Below are positions 51,719-60,323 of a stretch of 64,000 nucleotides of DNA, piece after piece. The DNA comes from JBBKWU01 sp037969035 (lineage in GTDB: Bacteria > Pseudomonadota > Alphaproteobacteria > Micavibrionales > Micavibrionaceae). The stretch is from the NCBI GenBank assembly GCA_037969035.1, contig JBBKWU010000019.1, positions 6,427 to 70,426 on the forward strand, given 5' to 3'. Made by a program: the position numbers and the translations under genes. The notes under the pieces are model-generated. The model ran no database searches. It was given only the letters and a program-made list of their open reading frames with translations, and had not been told where the DNA came from. The number at the start of each line of letters is the position of its first letter. Position 1 is the first letter of the stretch.

Positions 51719-54184
51719 ATGACAGAGATGGCAAAAAAAGAAGCCGAAATGGGCACGAACGAAGCAGAAGAAAACGCAGCATATGGCGCGCAATCGATTA
51801 AGATTTTGCGCGGATTGGATGCTGTTCGTAAGCGTCCGGGCATGTATATCGGTGATACGGATGATGGCACGGGTCTGCACCACATGGTGTATGAGGCCGT
51901 TGATAACGCCATTGACGAATCGCTTGCTGGTCATTGTGATCGTATTGATGTTGTGATGAACGAAGACGGTTCTATCACTGTGCGCGATAATGGTCGCGGT
52001 ATTCCGACCGATATTCACCCTGAAGAAGGTGTTTCTGCGGCGGAAGTTATCATGACGAAGCTTCATGCTGGTGGTAAGTTCGATCAGAACTCCTATAAAG
52101 TTTCTGGTGGTTTGCACGGTGTGGGTGTGTCTGTGGTGAATGCGCTGTCTGAATATATGGAGCTGCGTATTTGGCGTGGCGGTAAAGAACATTACCTGAA
52201 ATTTAAGCACGGAGAGCCTGTGGCGCCGCTTTCTGTTGTTGGTCCGACGGATAAAAAAGGCACGGAAGTGACGTTCCTTCCTTCGACTGAAACATTCACG
52301 ATGGTGGAGTTTAGTTTTACGACATTGGAAGATCGTTTGCGTGAGCTGGCGTTCCTGAACTCAGGCGTGAATATTTACTTGAACGACCACCGTAATCCAG
52401 ATGAGAAAAAAGAAATTAACCTGCATTATGATGGCGGCATCCAAAGTTTTGTCGAATACCTTGATCGTAATAAAAGTCCAATCATTAAAGTGCCGATTAG
52501 CGTCAATAGATATGACGAAAGTAACGGCACAACGGTTGAGGCGTCACTCGAATGGACAGATGCTTACCATGAAACAATGCTGTGCTTTACCAATAATATC
52601 CCGCAACGCGATGGTGGTACGCACCTTGAAGGTTTCCGTGGCGCACTGACGCGTATTATCAAAAAATACGCCGAGGAAAACAAGCTCGCTAAGAAAGATT
52701 TGAAACTTACGGGCGATGATATGCGCGAAGGCATGACATGTGTTCTGTCTGTGAAAATTCCTGATCCTAAATTTTCATCACAGACCAAAGATAAATTGGT
52801 TTCTTCGGAAGTGCGTCCCGTTGTGGACTCTGCAATCACCGAAGGTTTAGGTATTTGGCTTGAGGAGAATCCAGCGGAAGCTAAAGTGGTCGTTAATAAG
52901 ATTTACGAAGCGGCAAGTGCCCGTGAAGCAGCGCGTAAGGCGCGGGATCTGACGCGCCGTAAAGGTGTGATGGATGTATCGAACCTACCAGGGAAGTTGG
53001 CAGATTGCCAATCTAAAGACCCTGCGGATTCAGAATTGTTCATCGTGGAGGGTGACTCTGCTGGTGGTTCAGCTAAACAGGCTCGTGATCGCCGTAATCA
53101 GGCGATTTTACCGCTGCGTGGTAAGATTTTGAACGTGGAGCGCGCACGCTTTGATCGCATGCTCGGCAATAACGAGATCGGAACGATGATTACTGCGCTC
53201 GGTACGAGTATCGGTAAGGAAGAGTTCAATATCGAGAAGTTACGCTACCATAAAATTGTTATCATGACCGATGCGGACGTTGATGGCGCGCACATTCGTA
53301 CGCTGCTACTGACGTTCTTCTTCCGTTATATGCCTGAGGTTATTACGAAGGGCTACATGTATATCGCGCAGCCACCGCTTTATAAGGCAAAACGCGGTAA
53401 TGCGGGCGAAGTGTATTTGAAAGACGATATAGCGCTTGAAAATTATCTGATGGATAGTGCGTTGGCGGAAATTGTGCTGCAGCAGGGAACTGGTGCAACG
53501 CGTTCCGGCAATGATTTGCGCGATGTATTGGGTAAAAGTCGTACGCTAAAACGCGCAATGGAATCAATTGCTAAGCGTGTTGGACGACTTGATATTGTCG
53601 AGCAATCCGCGATTGCGGGTGGTTTTGATGATGCTGTGTTTACTGATGCGGCACTTGTCGCCAAGGTTTGTGCGGAAATTGGCACTAAAATGGATGCTAT
53701 CTCTCACCGTAATGAACAAGGTTGGATTGCGACATTTACACCGGAAAAAGGCTATGAAATTAACCGTACATTGCGCGGTGTGACGAGTACGTATCAAATT
53801 AAACCTGAAATGATCCGTCACCCTGATGCCCGCCGTATGCACAGTAACCTTGAATGGTTGCAAGAAAACTTCGGTGGTCGTGCCACATTAATGACAGGCG
53901 AGAAAAAAGTTGGTGAAGTTGAAGGCCCTGTTGCGCTCTACGAGATGGTACAAAATGTTGGTCGTAAGGGCATTAGTATTCAACGTTATAAAGGTTTGGG
54001 TGAAATGAACCCTGAACAGCTTTGGGAAACAACGCTCGACCCGACGGCACGTACATTGTTGCAAGTGCGCGTTGAGGATGCGGAAAAAGCCAATGATTTG
54101 TTCTCAACCCTGATGGGTGATGTGGTAGAACCGCGCCGCGAATTTATTCAGACAAATGCATTGTCTGCTAACGTGGATATGTAG
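51719..54184 (+). CDS. gyrB: DNA gyrase subunit B
   Basis: An 821-residue type II topoisomerase subunit. The GHKL ATPase domain includes AVRKRPGMYIGDTDDGTGLHH and HAGGKFDQNSYKVSGGLHGVG. The TOPRIM domain has IVEGDSAGGSAKQARDRRNQ, and DADVDGAHIRTLLLTFFFR follows. It introduces negative supercoils with GyrA and is the coumarin target. An in-frame ATG 12 bases downstream is an alternative start. Confidence 0.98.
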   Translation: MTEMAKKEAEMGTNEAEENAAYGAQSIKILRGLDAVRKRPGMYIGDTDDGTGLHHMVYEAVDNAIDESLAGHCDRIDVVMNEDGSITVRDNGRGIPTDIHPEEGVSAAEVIMTKLHAGGKFDQNSYKVSGGLHGVGVSVVNALSEYMELRIWRGGKEHYLKFKHGEPVAPLSVVGPTDKKGTEVTFLPSTETFTMVEFSFTTLEDRLRELAFLNSGVNIYLNDHRNPDEKKEINLHYDGGIQSFVEYLDRNKSPIIKVPISVNRYDESNGTTVEASLEWTDAYHETMLCFTNNIPQRDGGTHLEGFRGALTRIIKKYAEENKLAKKDLKLTGDDMREGMTCVLSVKIPDPKFSSQTKDKLVSSEVRPVVDSAITEGLGIWLEENPAEAKVVVNKIYEAASAREAARKARDLTRRKGVMDVSNLPGKLADCQSKDPADSELFIVEGDSAGGSAKQARDRRNQAILPLRGKILNVERARFDRMLGNNEIGTMITALGTSIGKEEFNIEKLRYHKIVIMTDADVDGAHIRTLLLTFFFRYMPEVITKGYMYIAQPPLYKAKRGNAGEVYLKDDIALENYLMDSALAEIVLQQGTGATRSGNDLRDVLGKSRTLKRAMESIAKRVGRLDIVEQSAIAGGFDDAVFTDAALVAKVCAEIGTKMDAISHRNEQGWIATFTPEKGYEINRTLRGVTSTYQIKPEMIRHPDARRMHSNLEWLQENFGGRATLMTGEKKVGEVEGPVALYEMVQNVGRKGISIQRYKGLGEMNPEQLWETTLDPTARTLLQVRVEDAEKANDLFSTLMGDVVEPRREFIQTNALSANVDM

Positions 54185-54188
54185 AGCC

Positions 54189-54599
54189 ATGCTTACTGTT
54201 CCTGAAATAAAAGAATATTTGAATGAATTGCTTTCTAAGCTGTCGATTGACGTGCCTGAATCTTTAAAGAAAGATTATTTTCAAGGAAACGATTACGCTC
54301 ATCCTTATGTGGTCATTGAAAAAGGCGCATATCACTTAAAAGTGCGGGAAAGAGGATATGTTTTCGAAGATTGGTCAACAAAAGATATAGACGAGTTGAT
54401 GTATAAAATAGTCGAAGGCGTAACGAGCGATCTTGCATATGAATATGCATTGCATAATCATATAGAAGGACAAGACTCTCGCCGTTTGTGGTTCGAAACG
54501 CATTTGAAATATATACGTGAATTCGGAAATGAGAAATGGACAAATAAAGTTAAAGCCGATATTGAGGAAATCTTGAGGCAAACCCCATATGATGAATGA
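54189..54599 (+). CDS. Imm63-like immunity protein
   Basis: A 136-residue cytoplasmic protein that resembles the immunity protein 63 family by eye, with RGYVFEDWSTKDIDELMYKI and DSRRLWFETHLKYI features. Imm63 proteins protect against polymorphic toxins in the producing cell. No toxin gene is beside it. It lies 4 bases after gyrB and overlaps argS by 11 bases. The ATG at 54189 is preferred to the longer frame running back into gyrB. Confidence 0.6.
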   Translation: MLTVPEIKEYLNELLSKLSIDVPESLKKDYFQGNDYAHPYVVIEKGAYHLKVRERGYVFEDWSTKDIDELMYKIVEGVTSDLAYEYALHNHIEGQDSRRLWFETHLKYIREFGNEKWTNKVKADIEEILRQTPYDE

Positions 54600-56364
54600 T
54601 ATGAACTCTCTAACCGATAAATTAAGTGATACCGTAGGACGGGTTTTTGCTGCGCAGAATTTACCTGCGGATCTTGGTTTGGTGCGTGTGTCTGATCGTC
54701 CTGATTTGGCGCAATTCCAATGTAACGGCGCGATGGCGGCGGCTAAGTTGGCTAAAAAAGCACCGCGCGATATTGCCAATGATGTGGTGTCAAAGCTGCA
54801 ACAAAATGCTGCGTTTTCGCGTGTTGATATCGCGGGGCCTGGTTTTATAAATCTTGATGTGACGGATGAATTTCTCGCGCAACATATGCAAAAAATAGCA
54901 CATGATGAGAAAGCAGGCGTAAAAACTCTAGCTGAAGAGCAAACAGTTGTGCTCGATTACGGCGGGCCTAATATTGCAAAACCAATGCATGTTGGTCATT
55001 TGCGCGCAGCAATTATTGGTGATGCGCTACGCCGTGTGATGAGCTTTGCAGGCTTTAACGCTTTGGGTGATGTCCATATGGGCGACTGGGGCACGCATAT
55101 GGGTATGATCATCAGCGAGTATATAAGAACAAACCGTCAAGATTTTGTGTTGAATACAGATGCAACGGATACGGCGCAAGTTGTCGCGCTTATGGCGGAT
55201 CTGAGTGATATGTATCCAAAGGTCGCGGCAGATTGCAAAGCCGATGAGGCGCGTAAAAAAGAAGCGCAGGACGCCACCGTTAAAATTCAGAGCAAAGAAC
55301 CTGAATATTTTGCACTATGGCAGAAAATAAAAGGTGTTTCGGTGATTGGAATGCGCAGCAATTATGAATTGCTGGATGTGCATTTTGACCTGTGGAAGGG
55401 CGAGGCTGACGTGCATGATTACATCGCACCGATGGTTGATGATTTGAAGGCACGTGATTTGGCGGTTGAATCTCAAGGCGCATTGGTTGTGAATGTAAAA
55501 ACCGAGGACGATAACAAAGAGATTCCGCCACTTATGCTTTATAAAACGGATGGTGCGGTCATGTATGGCACAACGGATATGGCAACGCTGGTTGAGCGTA
55601 TGAAGCTGTATGATCCAACGCGTGTTGTTTATTGCGTGGATCAACGCCAACATCTGCATTTCGAGCAAGTTTTTCGTGCGTCCAAAATGGCCAATATCGT
55701 TCCTGAAAATGTTGAATTAACCCACGCAGGCTTCGGCACGATGAACGGCACAGACGGCAAGCCGTTTAAAACTCGCGCAGGCGGCGTGATGAAGCTTGAA
55801 GATTTGATCGCGATGGGCTTGGAAAAGGCGCAAGAAAGACTTGCGGAAGCATCACTTGCCCAAGACATGGATGAGACAGAGAAAAACGATGTGGCGCACA
55901 AAGTTGCGATTGCGGCGATTAAATTTGCAGATCTCCAAAACCCGCGTCAATCTGATTATATTTTTGACCTTGATCGCTTGATTAGCTTTGAGGGAAAAAC
56001 GGGGCCGTATCTTTTGTATCAGGCTGTTCGTATTAAATCATTGCTGCGTAAGGCTGAGGCACAAGGTTTAAAGGCTGATAGCTTTGAGTTTGCGTTTGAT
56101 GAGGCTGATCGTGCACTGGCGCTGTTGTTGACGGAATTTCCCGACGCCTTTTCATTGACGATGAAAAGCTATACGCCGCATCATTTGTGCGAATATGCGT
56201 TTAAATTGGCGCAGCAATTTAGCTCGTTTTACGCTGCCTGTCATATTTTGTCAGAAGATGATGAAGCGGTGCGCAATAGTCGTTTATCGCTATGTTTGCA
56301 AACCTATAAGCAGCTTGAAATTGTATTAGGGTTGCTCGGGATTTCTATTCCAGAACGCATGTAG
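54589..56364 (+). CDS. argS: Arginyl-tRNA synthetase
   Basis: A 591-residue class I aminoacyl-tRNA synthetase. The HIGH motif is KPMHVGHLRAAIIGDALRR. The KMSKS-like loop is FKTRAGGVMKLED, as usual for ArgRS. An N-terminal Add1 domain and a C-terminal anticodon-binding DALR domain (around TMKSYTPHHLCEYAFKLAQ) are present. It charges tRNA-Arg. Start options are ATG at 54589 or 54592; GAGG lies 10 bases upstream. Confidence 0.96.
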   Translation: MMNDMNSLTDKLSDTVGRVFAAQNLPADLGLVRVSDRPDLAQFQCNGAMAAAKLAKKAPRDIANDVVSKLQQNAAFSRVDIAGPGFINLDVTDEFLAQHMQKIAHDEKAGVKTLAEEQTVVLDYGGPNIAKPMHVGHLRAAIIGDALRRVMSFAGFNALGDVHMGDWGTHMGMIISEYIRTNRQDFVLNTDATDTAQVVALMADLSDMYPKVAADCKADEARKKEAQDATVKIQSKEPEYFALWQKIKGVSVIGMRSNYELLDVHFDLWKGEADVHDYIAPMVDDLKARDLAVESQGALVVNVKTEDDNKEIPPLMLYKTDGAVMYGTTDMATLVERMKLYDPTRVVYCVDQRQHLHFEQVFRASKMANIVPENVELTHAGFGTMNGTDGKPFKTRAGGVMKLEDLIAMGLEKAQERLAEASLAQDMDETEKNDVAHKVAIAAIKFADLQNPRQSDYIFDLDRLISFEGKTGPYLLYQAVRIKSLLRKAEAQGLKADSFEFAFDEADRALALLLTEFPDAFSLTMKSYTPHHLCEYAFKLAQQFSSFYAACHILSEDDEAVRNSRLSLCLQTYKQLEIVLGLLGISIPERM

Positions 56365-56367
56365 CGG

Positions 56368-57048
56368 CTACCGTGCGCGCAGCACGTGGTAAAAAATATA
56401 TTCATCGGGATCTGGTTGTGTGTTTTGTACACAGGCACTTGAAACACCATCAAGGCTTGCGCCGCTGATTTGCTCAGAGTTATTGTAGCTTCCCGTAAAT
56501 AGCGTGCTGATTTCGATGCCGTCACCATCTGTTGGCATTGTGGCAATTCCCAGACGATCATTAATGTCTTCGCAAACAATGCGACGCACGTCGTTAAGCA
56601 TAAGCATTAAATCTGCGTTTGCATTTGCGCCCACGCCTAGAACGGTATTCTCGCCGCTGAAGTGCCAATTGTTCGCGGCAGCCATATCGTCGGAGGGGGC
56701 TATGTAAGAGATAGAGCCGCCTGCGGGGCTGAAAACCATGCAGCGTGCGCTGGAGCAATTTGGGTTATTGTCTGCGCTTAAGAAGTCATTTTCAAAGCTG
56801 ATATCTTCCTCGGAAAAAGAGACGGTGTTCATGACGTTATTGACGCCGCGTTCGACCTTCTGTGCGTAGTCAAGGATAGCGGAGGCTGCGATTTCAGCTT
56901 GTTTCTGTGATACGTTCTCGCCACCTTGGCGGGCACTGCGCGATAGCGTGAATATGAGGCCAGCAAACAAAACAACGCCAATCATGACCAAGAAAAAGGC
57001 ATTGCCGCGCTCATTTGTGCGCTGTGTATGCTGCTTATTTTGAGGCAT
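56368..57048 (-). CDS. Prepilin-like protein, last gene of the Dot/Icm module
   Basis: A 226-residue protein. A short basic N-terminus ends in ERG at residues 13-15, followed by a 20-residue hydrophobic stretch (NAFFLVMIGVVLFAGLIFTL), then a helical, then Cys-containing globular part. This is like a type IV prepilin leader cut after Gly15, although the Glu at +5 is absent. It overlaps the dotL stop by 14 bases, so it is coupled. The longer open frame upstream is out of frame inside dotL and is not coding. Role unknown. Confidence 0.65.
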   Translation of the reverse strand: MPQNKQHTQRTNERGNAFFLVMIGVVLFAGLIFTLSRSARQGGENVSQKQAEIAASAILDYAQKVERGVNNVMNTVSFSEEDISFENDFLSADNNPNCSSARCMVFSPAGGSISYIAPSDDMAAANNWHFSGENTVLGVGANANADLMLMLNDVRRIVCEDINDRLGIATMPTDGDGIEISTLFTGSYNNSEQISGASLDGVSSACVQNTQPDPDEYIFYHVLRAR

Positions 57049-59635
57049 CGTCATCATCATTATTTGATGTGTCGGTCGGTTGTTCAGCACCATCAGTTTT
57101 GTTTTCTGCCGGTTTTTTACCAAGTAAGGCGTCCATTGCGCTTTTGCCAGCATCACGTAATTCTTTTTTGCTGTCATCGTCGATTTCGGCGGCGGGTAAT
57201 TCTGTCGGTGTATCGCTATCTTTTTCGGATTCACTGACGATGTCTTTCCAGTTTTTAGGCTGCTTTGCTTCTGCGGAAGCGGGCGGTTGTTCTGGAGTTG
57301 CTTCGGTCGGCGGTGTTGGTGCTGGAGGCACCTCTTCTGCAGCGGCTTTTGGAGGTTCTTCTTTTGCGGTCTCGGCTGGTGGTGTAGCTGGTGCACTGCT
57401 CTCTGTTTTTGGCGGTGGTTTTGTCGAGAAGAAGGACATCGGATTGGCACTGCCAGCTTCTGCTGGTGGCGTTGCTGCATCCGGTGCTTTTTCTGGTGTT
57501 GTAGCAGTTGATGGCGTGGCGTCTTTAGGCGCGGCAACGGGAGCTGCTGCAGCGGCGGGAGGTATTGCTTCTGGTTTTGTCGCAGCAAGTGGTGATGCTG
57601 GTGCTGCTCCGCCTCCAGTGCTATCTGACGTGCTGGTTTTCTTTTCTTCTATAATGATTTCGTTTTTCAACGCATGAATGGCAACAACTGCAGCCATACC
57701 AGATTCCAACACGCCCATTTTGGCTTTTTGGCCATCGCGGAATGTTGTGGCCATCGCTTTGATTTCTTCTGGTGTCTCTACAGCGACGTCTGCTTTTGCG
57801 GCGGTCCATGTTTTATGAACCATCAAATCACGTAGTTTGGTAATCGCAGGTGCGTTTTTGATTAATGTCTCATCAGGTGGCGGTAGCGCGATAAAGCGTG
57901 TTACGCGCATAGCCTTGGCATGACCCGGGTTTGAATAGAAAATAGAGGTATCAATAACGGTCTCACCAAAGGCAATAACAGCTTCGCCCTCTTTGAAGGC
58001 TTTTAGGCCATCATAACTTGCACGCGGGCGAATTTGTAGGCTAGCTTGTTTTGTATCGTGGAACGAGGCGGAGCTACTGCTACCCGTACGCTGGAAGCCC
58101 CCAGCCTCCATAACCAAAGCCTGACCAACGGTTTTATCAAAGAACTCTTTTGTTTCTGTAGGGTCTTCGAGCTTGCCGAAGATCTTGATGTTACAGTTGG
58201 CTAGAATAGAGTTGGCTTCTTCTTTCACGCGTTTTTTCATCGCAGGAATATCCTGACCCGAGAACACGAGACAGAAGCCAAGCGAACGAGCCTGCGCAGC
58301 CATAACAGCCATACCTTTTGCGGTATAGTAACCAACCTCATCAAACACAGTCATAAATGGTGTGGCAGAGAATGTCGGTTTGTTTTCGATAACCGTTGCA
58401 GATTCACCCTCAAGCGCGGAACCAAGGGTAGAACCCATCATACCTTTAATGGTGGCAGCAACGATTTTACCCAAGTTAGCGATCTCATCACCTGACTTTT
58501 CAAGCGCAGGAATAAGAACGACCAGAATACGGCGGTTCAAAACAACATCGATCATGTCCACATCGGCGGCTTGAGTATCAAAAATATAACCATATTCATC
58601 ACCCAAGGATTGTAGCGAGCGTGTGAACTGCATCGAAAGGTAGCCGTGCTGCTGGAAACAGGTGCTGGTATCTACAGGTGGTGTGTCTGGACCCATTGGC
58701 TTTTGTTGTCCGTCATCATCAAACGCGTCATCAACATAACCAGGGAGCGTATCAAGGTAACCTTTAACACCGGCGCGAATCTGACTTGGCAGCATTTCAT
58801 CGCGCGAAATTTTAATAACCTGATTAAGGCCAAGCGCGTGACGAATGGTACTAACAGACATCGGGATGTCTTGATTGTCACGTTTCCATGTCATGGCAGG
58901 CATAAGAGAGGCAATTAAGGATACCGCACGCTCTTTCCACATCGCGTTATCGCCTTCGGCCTCTGGCATCAATTCAGTCAGCATGTTCGTGAGGTATGAT
59001 GCGGAGCCAGAAGAAAACGGGTTCATCGTGTTTGATGGTGCTTTGACGTCGGAATTACCAGTCATATAGTTCAGTACGAGTAAATCATCGTCACGGCCAA
59101 AACGGCGAACCATAGAAGACAGGGACGACCATAAATCAGTATCCGCTTTACCATCGATATAAACAAAGCCCGATGACCATGACAGCGCGTTACTGACCAT
59201 GGATTTCAAGCCCTCTGTTTTACCAGCACCTGTTGTACCAAGGTAAAGAACATGCGTACGAGCATCGGAGTTTGTAAACCAGACCTCTTCCTTGGTGTCC
59301 TTCACGTTACCAAGGTATAAAATGCCTTCGCCCTTACCGCTGCGTCCTGGGCCTTCATTGTTTTTATCACGCCATTTGGCACCCATGGGCATTTTAAAAG
59401 CAATGGTGCGGTCGCGTGTGACAAGCCAGAAAAAATAGAGGATAGCAATGAACGCGATCACATCAGCGATCTTCATAGCAAACTCAGAAAAATGTATCGA
59501 CATCGCCGCACAAAGAAAGATAGCAAACGCATTGCCTGGTGTGGCTAGCCACTCAGCAATGCGGACGTACATGGGGCGTATGTCACGAAGAACATCGGTA
59601 TGTGCGCGCTCAAACTTTCTTTGGTTTAATGACAT
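57035..59635 (-). CDS. dotL: Type IVB coupling ATPase DotL/IcmO
   Basis: An 866-residue T4SS coupling protein. Two N-terminal membrane helices lie at about 33-49 and 55-73. Walker A is GTTGAGKT (133-140) and Walker B is TPFMTVFDE (about 425-433). The RecA-like ATPase runs to about residue 580. Residues of about 665-866 are low-complexity, Pro/Ala/Glu-rich, unlike the adaptor-binding tail of Legionella DotL. It recruits substrates to the Dot/Icm channel. It lies 78 bases after the 185-residue gene. Confidence 0.85.
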   Translation of the reverse strand: MSLNQRKFERAHTDVLRDIRPMYVRIAEWLATPGNAFAIFLCAAMSIHFSEFAMKIADVIAFIAILYFFWLVTRDRTIAFKMPMGAKWRDKNNEGPGRSGKGEGILYLGNVKDTKEEVWFTNSDARTHVLYLGTTGAGKTEGLKSMVSNALSWSSGFVYIDGKADTDLWSSLSSMVRRFGRDDDLLVLNYMTGNSDVKAPSNTMNPFSSGSASYLTNMLTELMPEAEGDNAMWKERAVSLIASLMPAMTWKRDNQDIPMSVSTIRHALGLNQVIKISRDEMLPSQIRAGVKGYLDTLPGYVDDAFDDDGQQKPMGPDTPPVDTSTCFQQHGYLSMQFTRSLQSLGDEYGYIFDTQAADVDMIDVVLNRRILVVLIPALEKSGDEIANLGKIVAATIKGMMGSTLGSALEGESATVIENKPTFSATPFMTVFDEVGYYTAKGMAVMAAQARSLGFCLVFSGQDIPAMKKRVKEEANSILANCNIKIFGKLEDPTETKEFFDKTVGQALVMEAGGFQRTGSSSSASFHDTKQASLQIRPRASYDGLKAFKEGEAVIAFGETVIDTSIFYSNPGHAKAMRVTRFIALPPPDETLIKNAPAITKLRDLMVHKTWTAAKADVAVETPEEIKAMATTFRDGQKAKMGVLESGMAAVVAIHALKNEIIIEEKKTSTSDSTGGGAAPASPLAATKPEAIPPAAAAAPVAAPKDATPSTATTPEKAPDAATPPAEAGSANPMSFFSTKPPPKTESSAPATPPAETAKEEPPKAAAEEVPPAPTPPTEATPEQPPASAEAKQPKNWKDIVSESEKDSDTPTELPAAEIDDDSKKELRDAGKSAMDALLGKKPAENKTDGAEQPTDTSNNDDDDASK

Positions 59636-59713
59636 CTATTGTTACTCTTGCCTTGCTTCTGTTTTATGCAGTTTTTCGAAAATCATTCGACATTAAATTG
59701 TACAGTTAAAGTA

Positions 59714-60271
59714 TTAACGCCCCATTAGAAATGAATCTGCGGATTGGGGAACGCCTGTTTCACCTAACGGCTCTGCCGTACCTGAAAATGAACTTTGTTG
59801 GTCAGATGAGGAGTTCGTTGCTACAGGCCTGCTTGGAGACATTGTTAAAAGCACATATATAAGGAGGCATAAAACGCCGACACCAATGATCGATCCCATC
59901 AATTTCCCTTTGCCGCCAGTCTGGCTCACAGTCGCTGCTTGCGCAGCAGGGGCGGCGTTGGCCGCAACGCGCGGCGCGTGCGCATCTGCGTTTTGCATGG
60001 CACTACTGATGGTCATCAAGGCTTTTACAGCTTGCGTACGGTTATCAAACGGAGCGATGTCTTCTTGTTCGCCTTTTTCTGTTTTGAAGGTAAGAACTGA
60101 ACTGCCGTCTTTGTCTGTGCGAATTTCAAGCGATGATGTTTTAACTTTGCCGATGTCCATACGCCATACAACCGGATTTTTTGCATTGGGTAGGGAAATA
60201 ATCAGGTTGTTGTCGACAACAGAAGCGCTCGATGCGTATCCACCTGTAATATTTGCGATTAAATTTTTCAT
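59714..60271 (-). CDS. Unknown membrane protein between dotM and dotL
   Basis: A 185-residue protein. The N-terminal 95 residues form a small soluble domain (NNLIISLPNAKNPVVWRMDI), followed by an Ala/Thr linker, one membrane helix at 125-144 (GSIIGVGVLCLLIYVLL) and a Ser/Pro-rich tail. It could be a new subunit of the coupling complex because of its position. AAGG fits the ATG at 60271; 60280 is an alternative. No family recognised. Confidence 0.7.
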   Translation of the reverse strand: MKNLIANITGGYASSASVVDNNLIISLPNAKNPVVWRMDIGKVKTSSLEIRTDKDGSSVLTFKTEKGEQEDIAPFDNRTQAVKALMTISSAMQNADAHAPRVAANAAPAAQAATVSQTGGKGKLMGSIIGVGVLCLLIYVLLTMSPSRPVATNSSSDQQSSFSGTAEPLGETGVPQSADSFLMGR

Positions 60272-60323
60272 GCTCATCATCCTTGTTTTTATGCAGTCTT
60301 AGTATTGTTGTTTATTACGTCGG

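Noticed and set aside
57049..57588. 180-codon upstream extension of the prepilin-like frame
   Set aside because: It lies out of frame within the low-complexity 3' end of dotL and encodes Gln/Pro/Lys-rich nonsense.
57015..57677. 220-codon forward frame opposite dotL
   Set aside because: Shadow of the repetitive dotL 3' end; Ala/Gly/Ser-rich without ribosome binding site.
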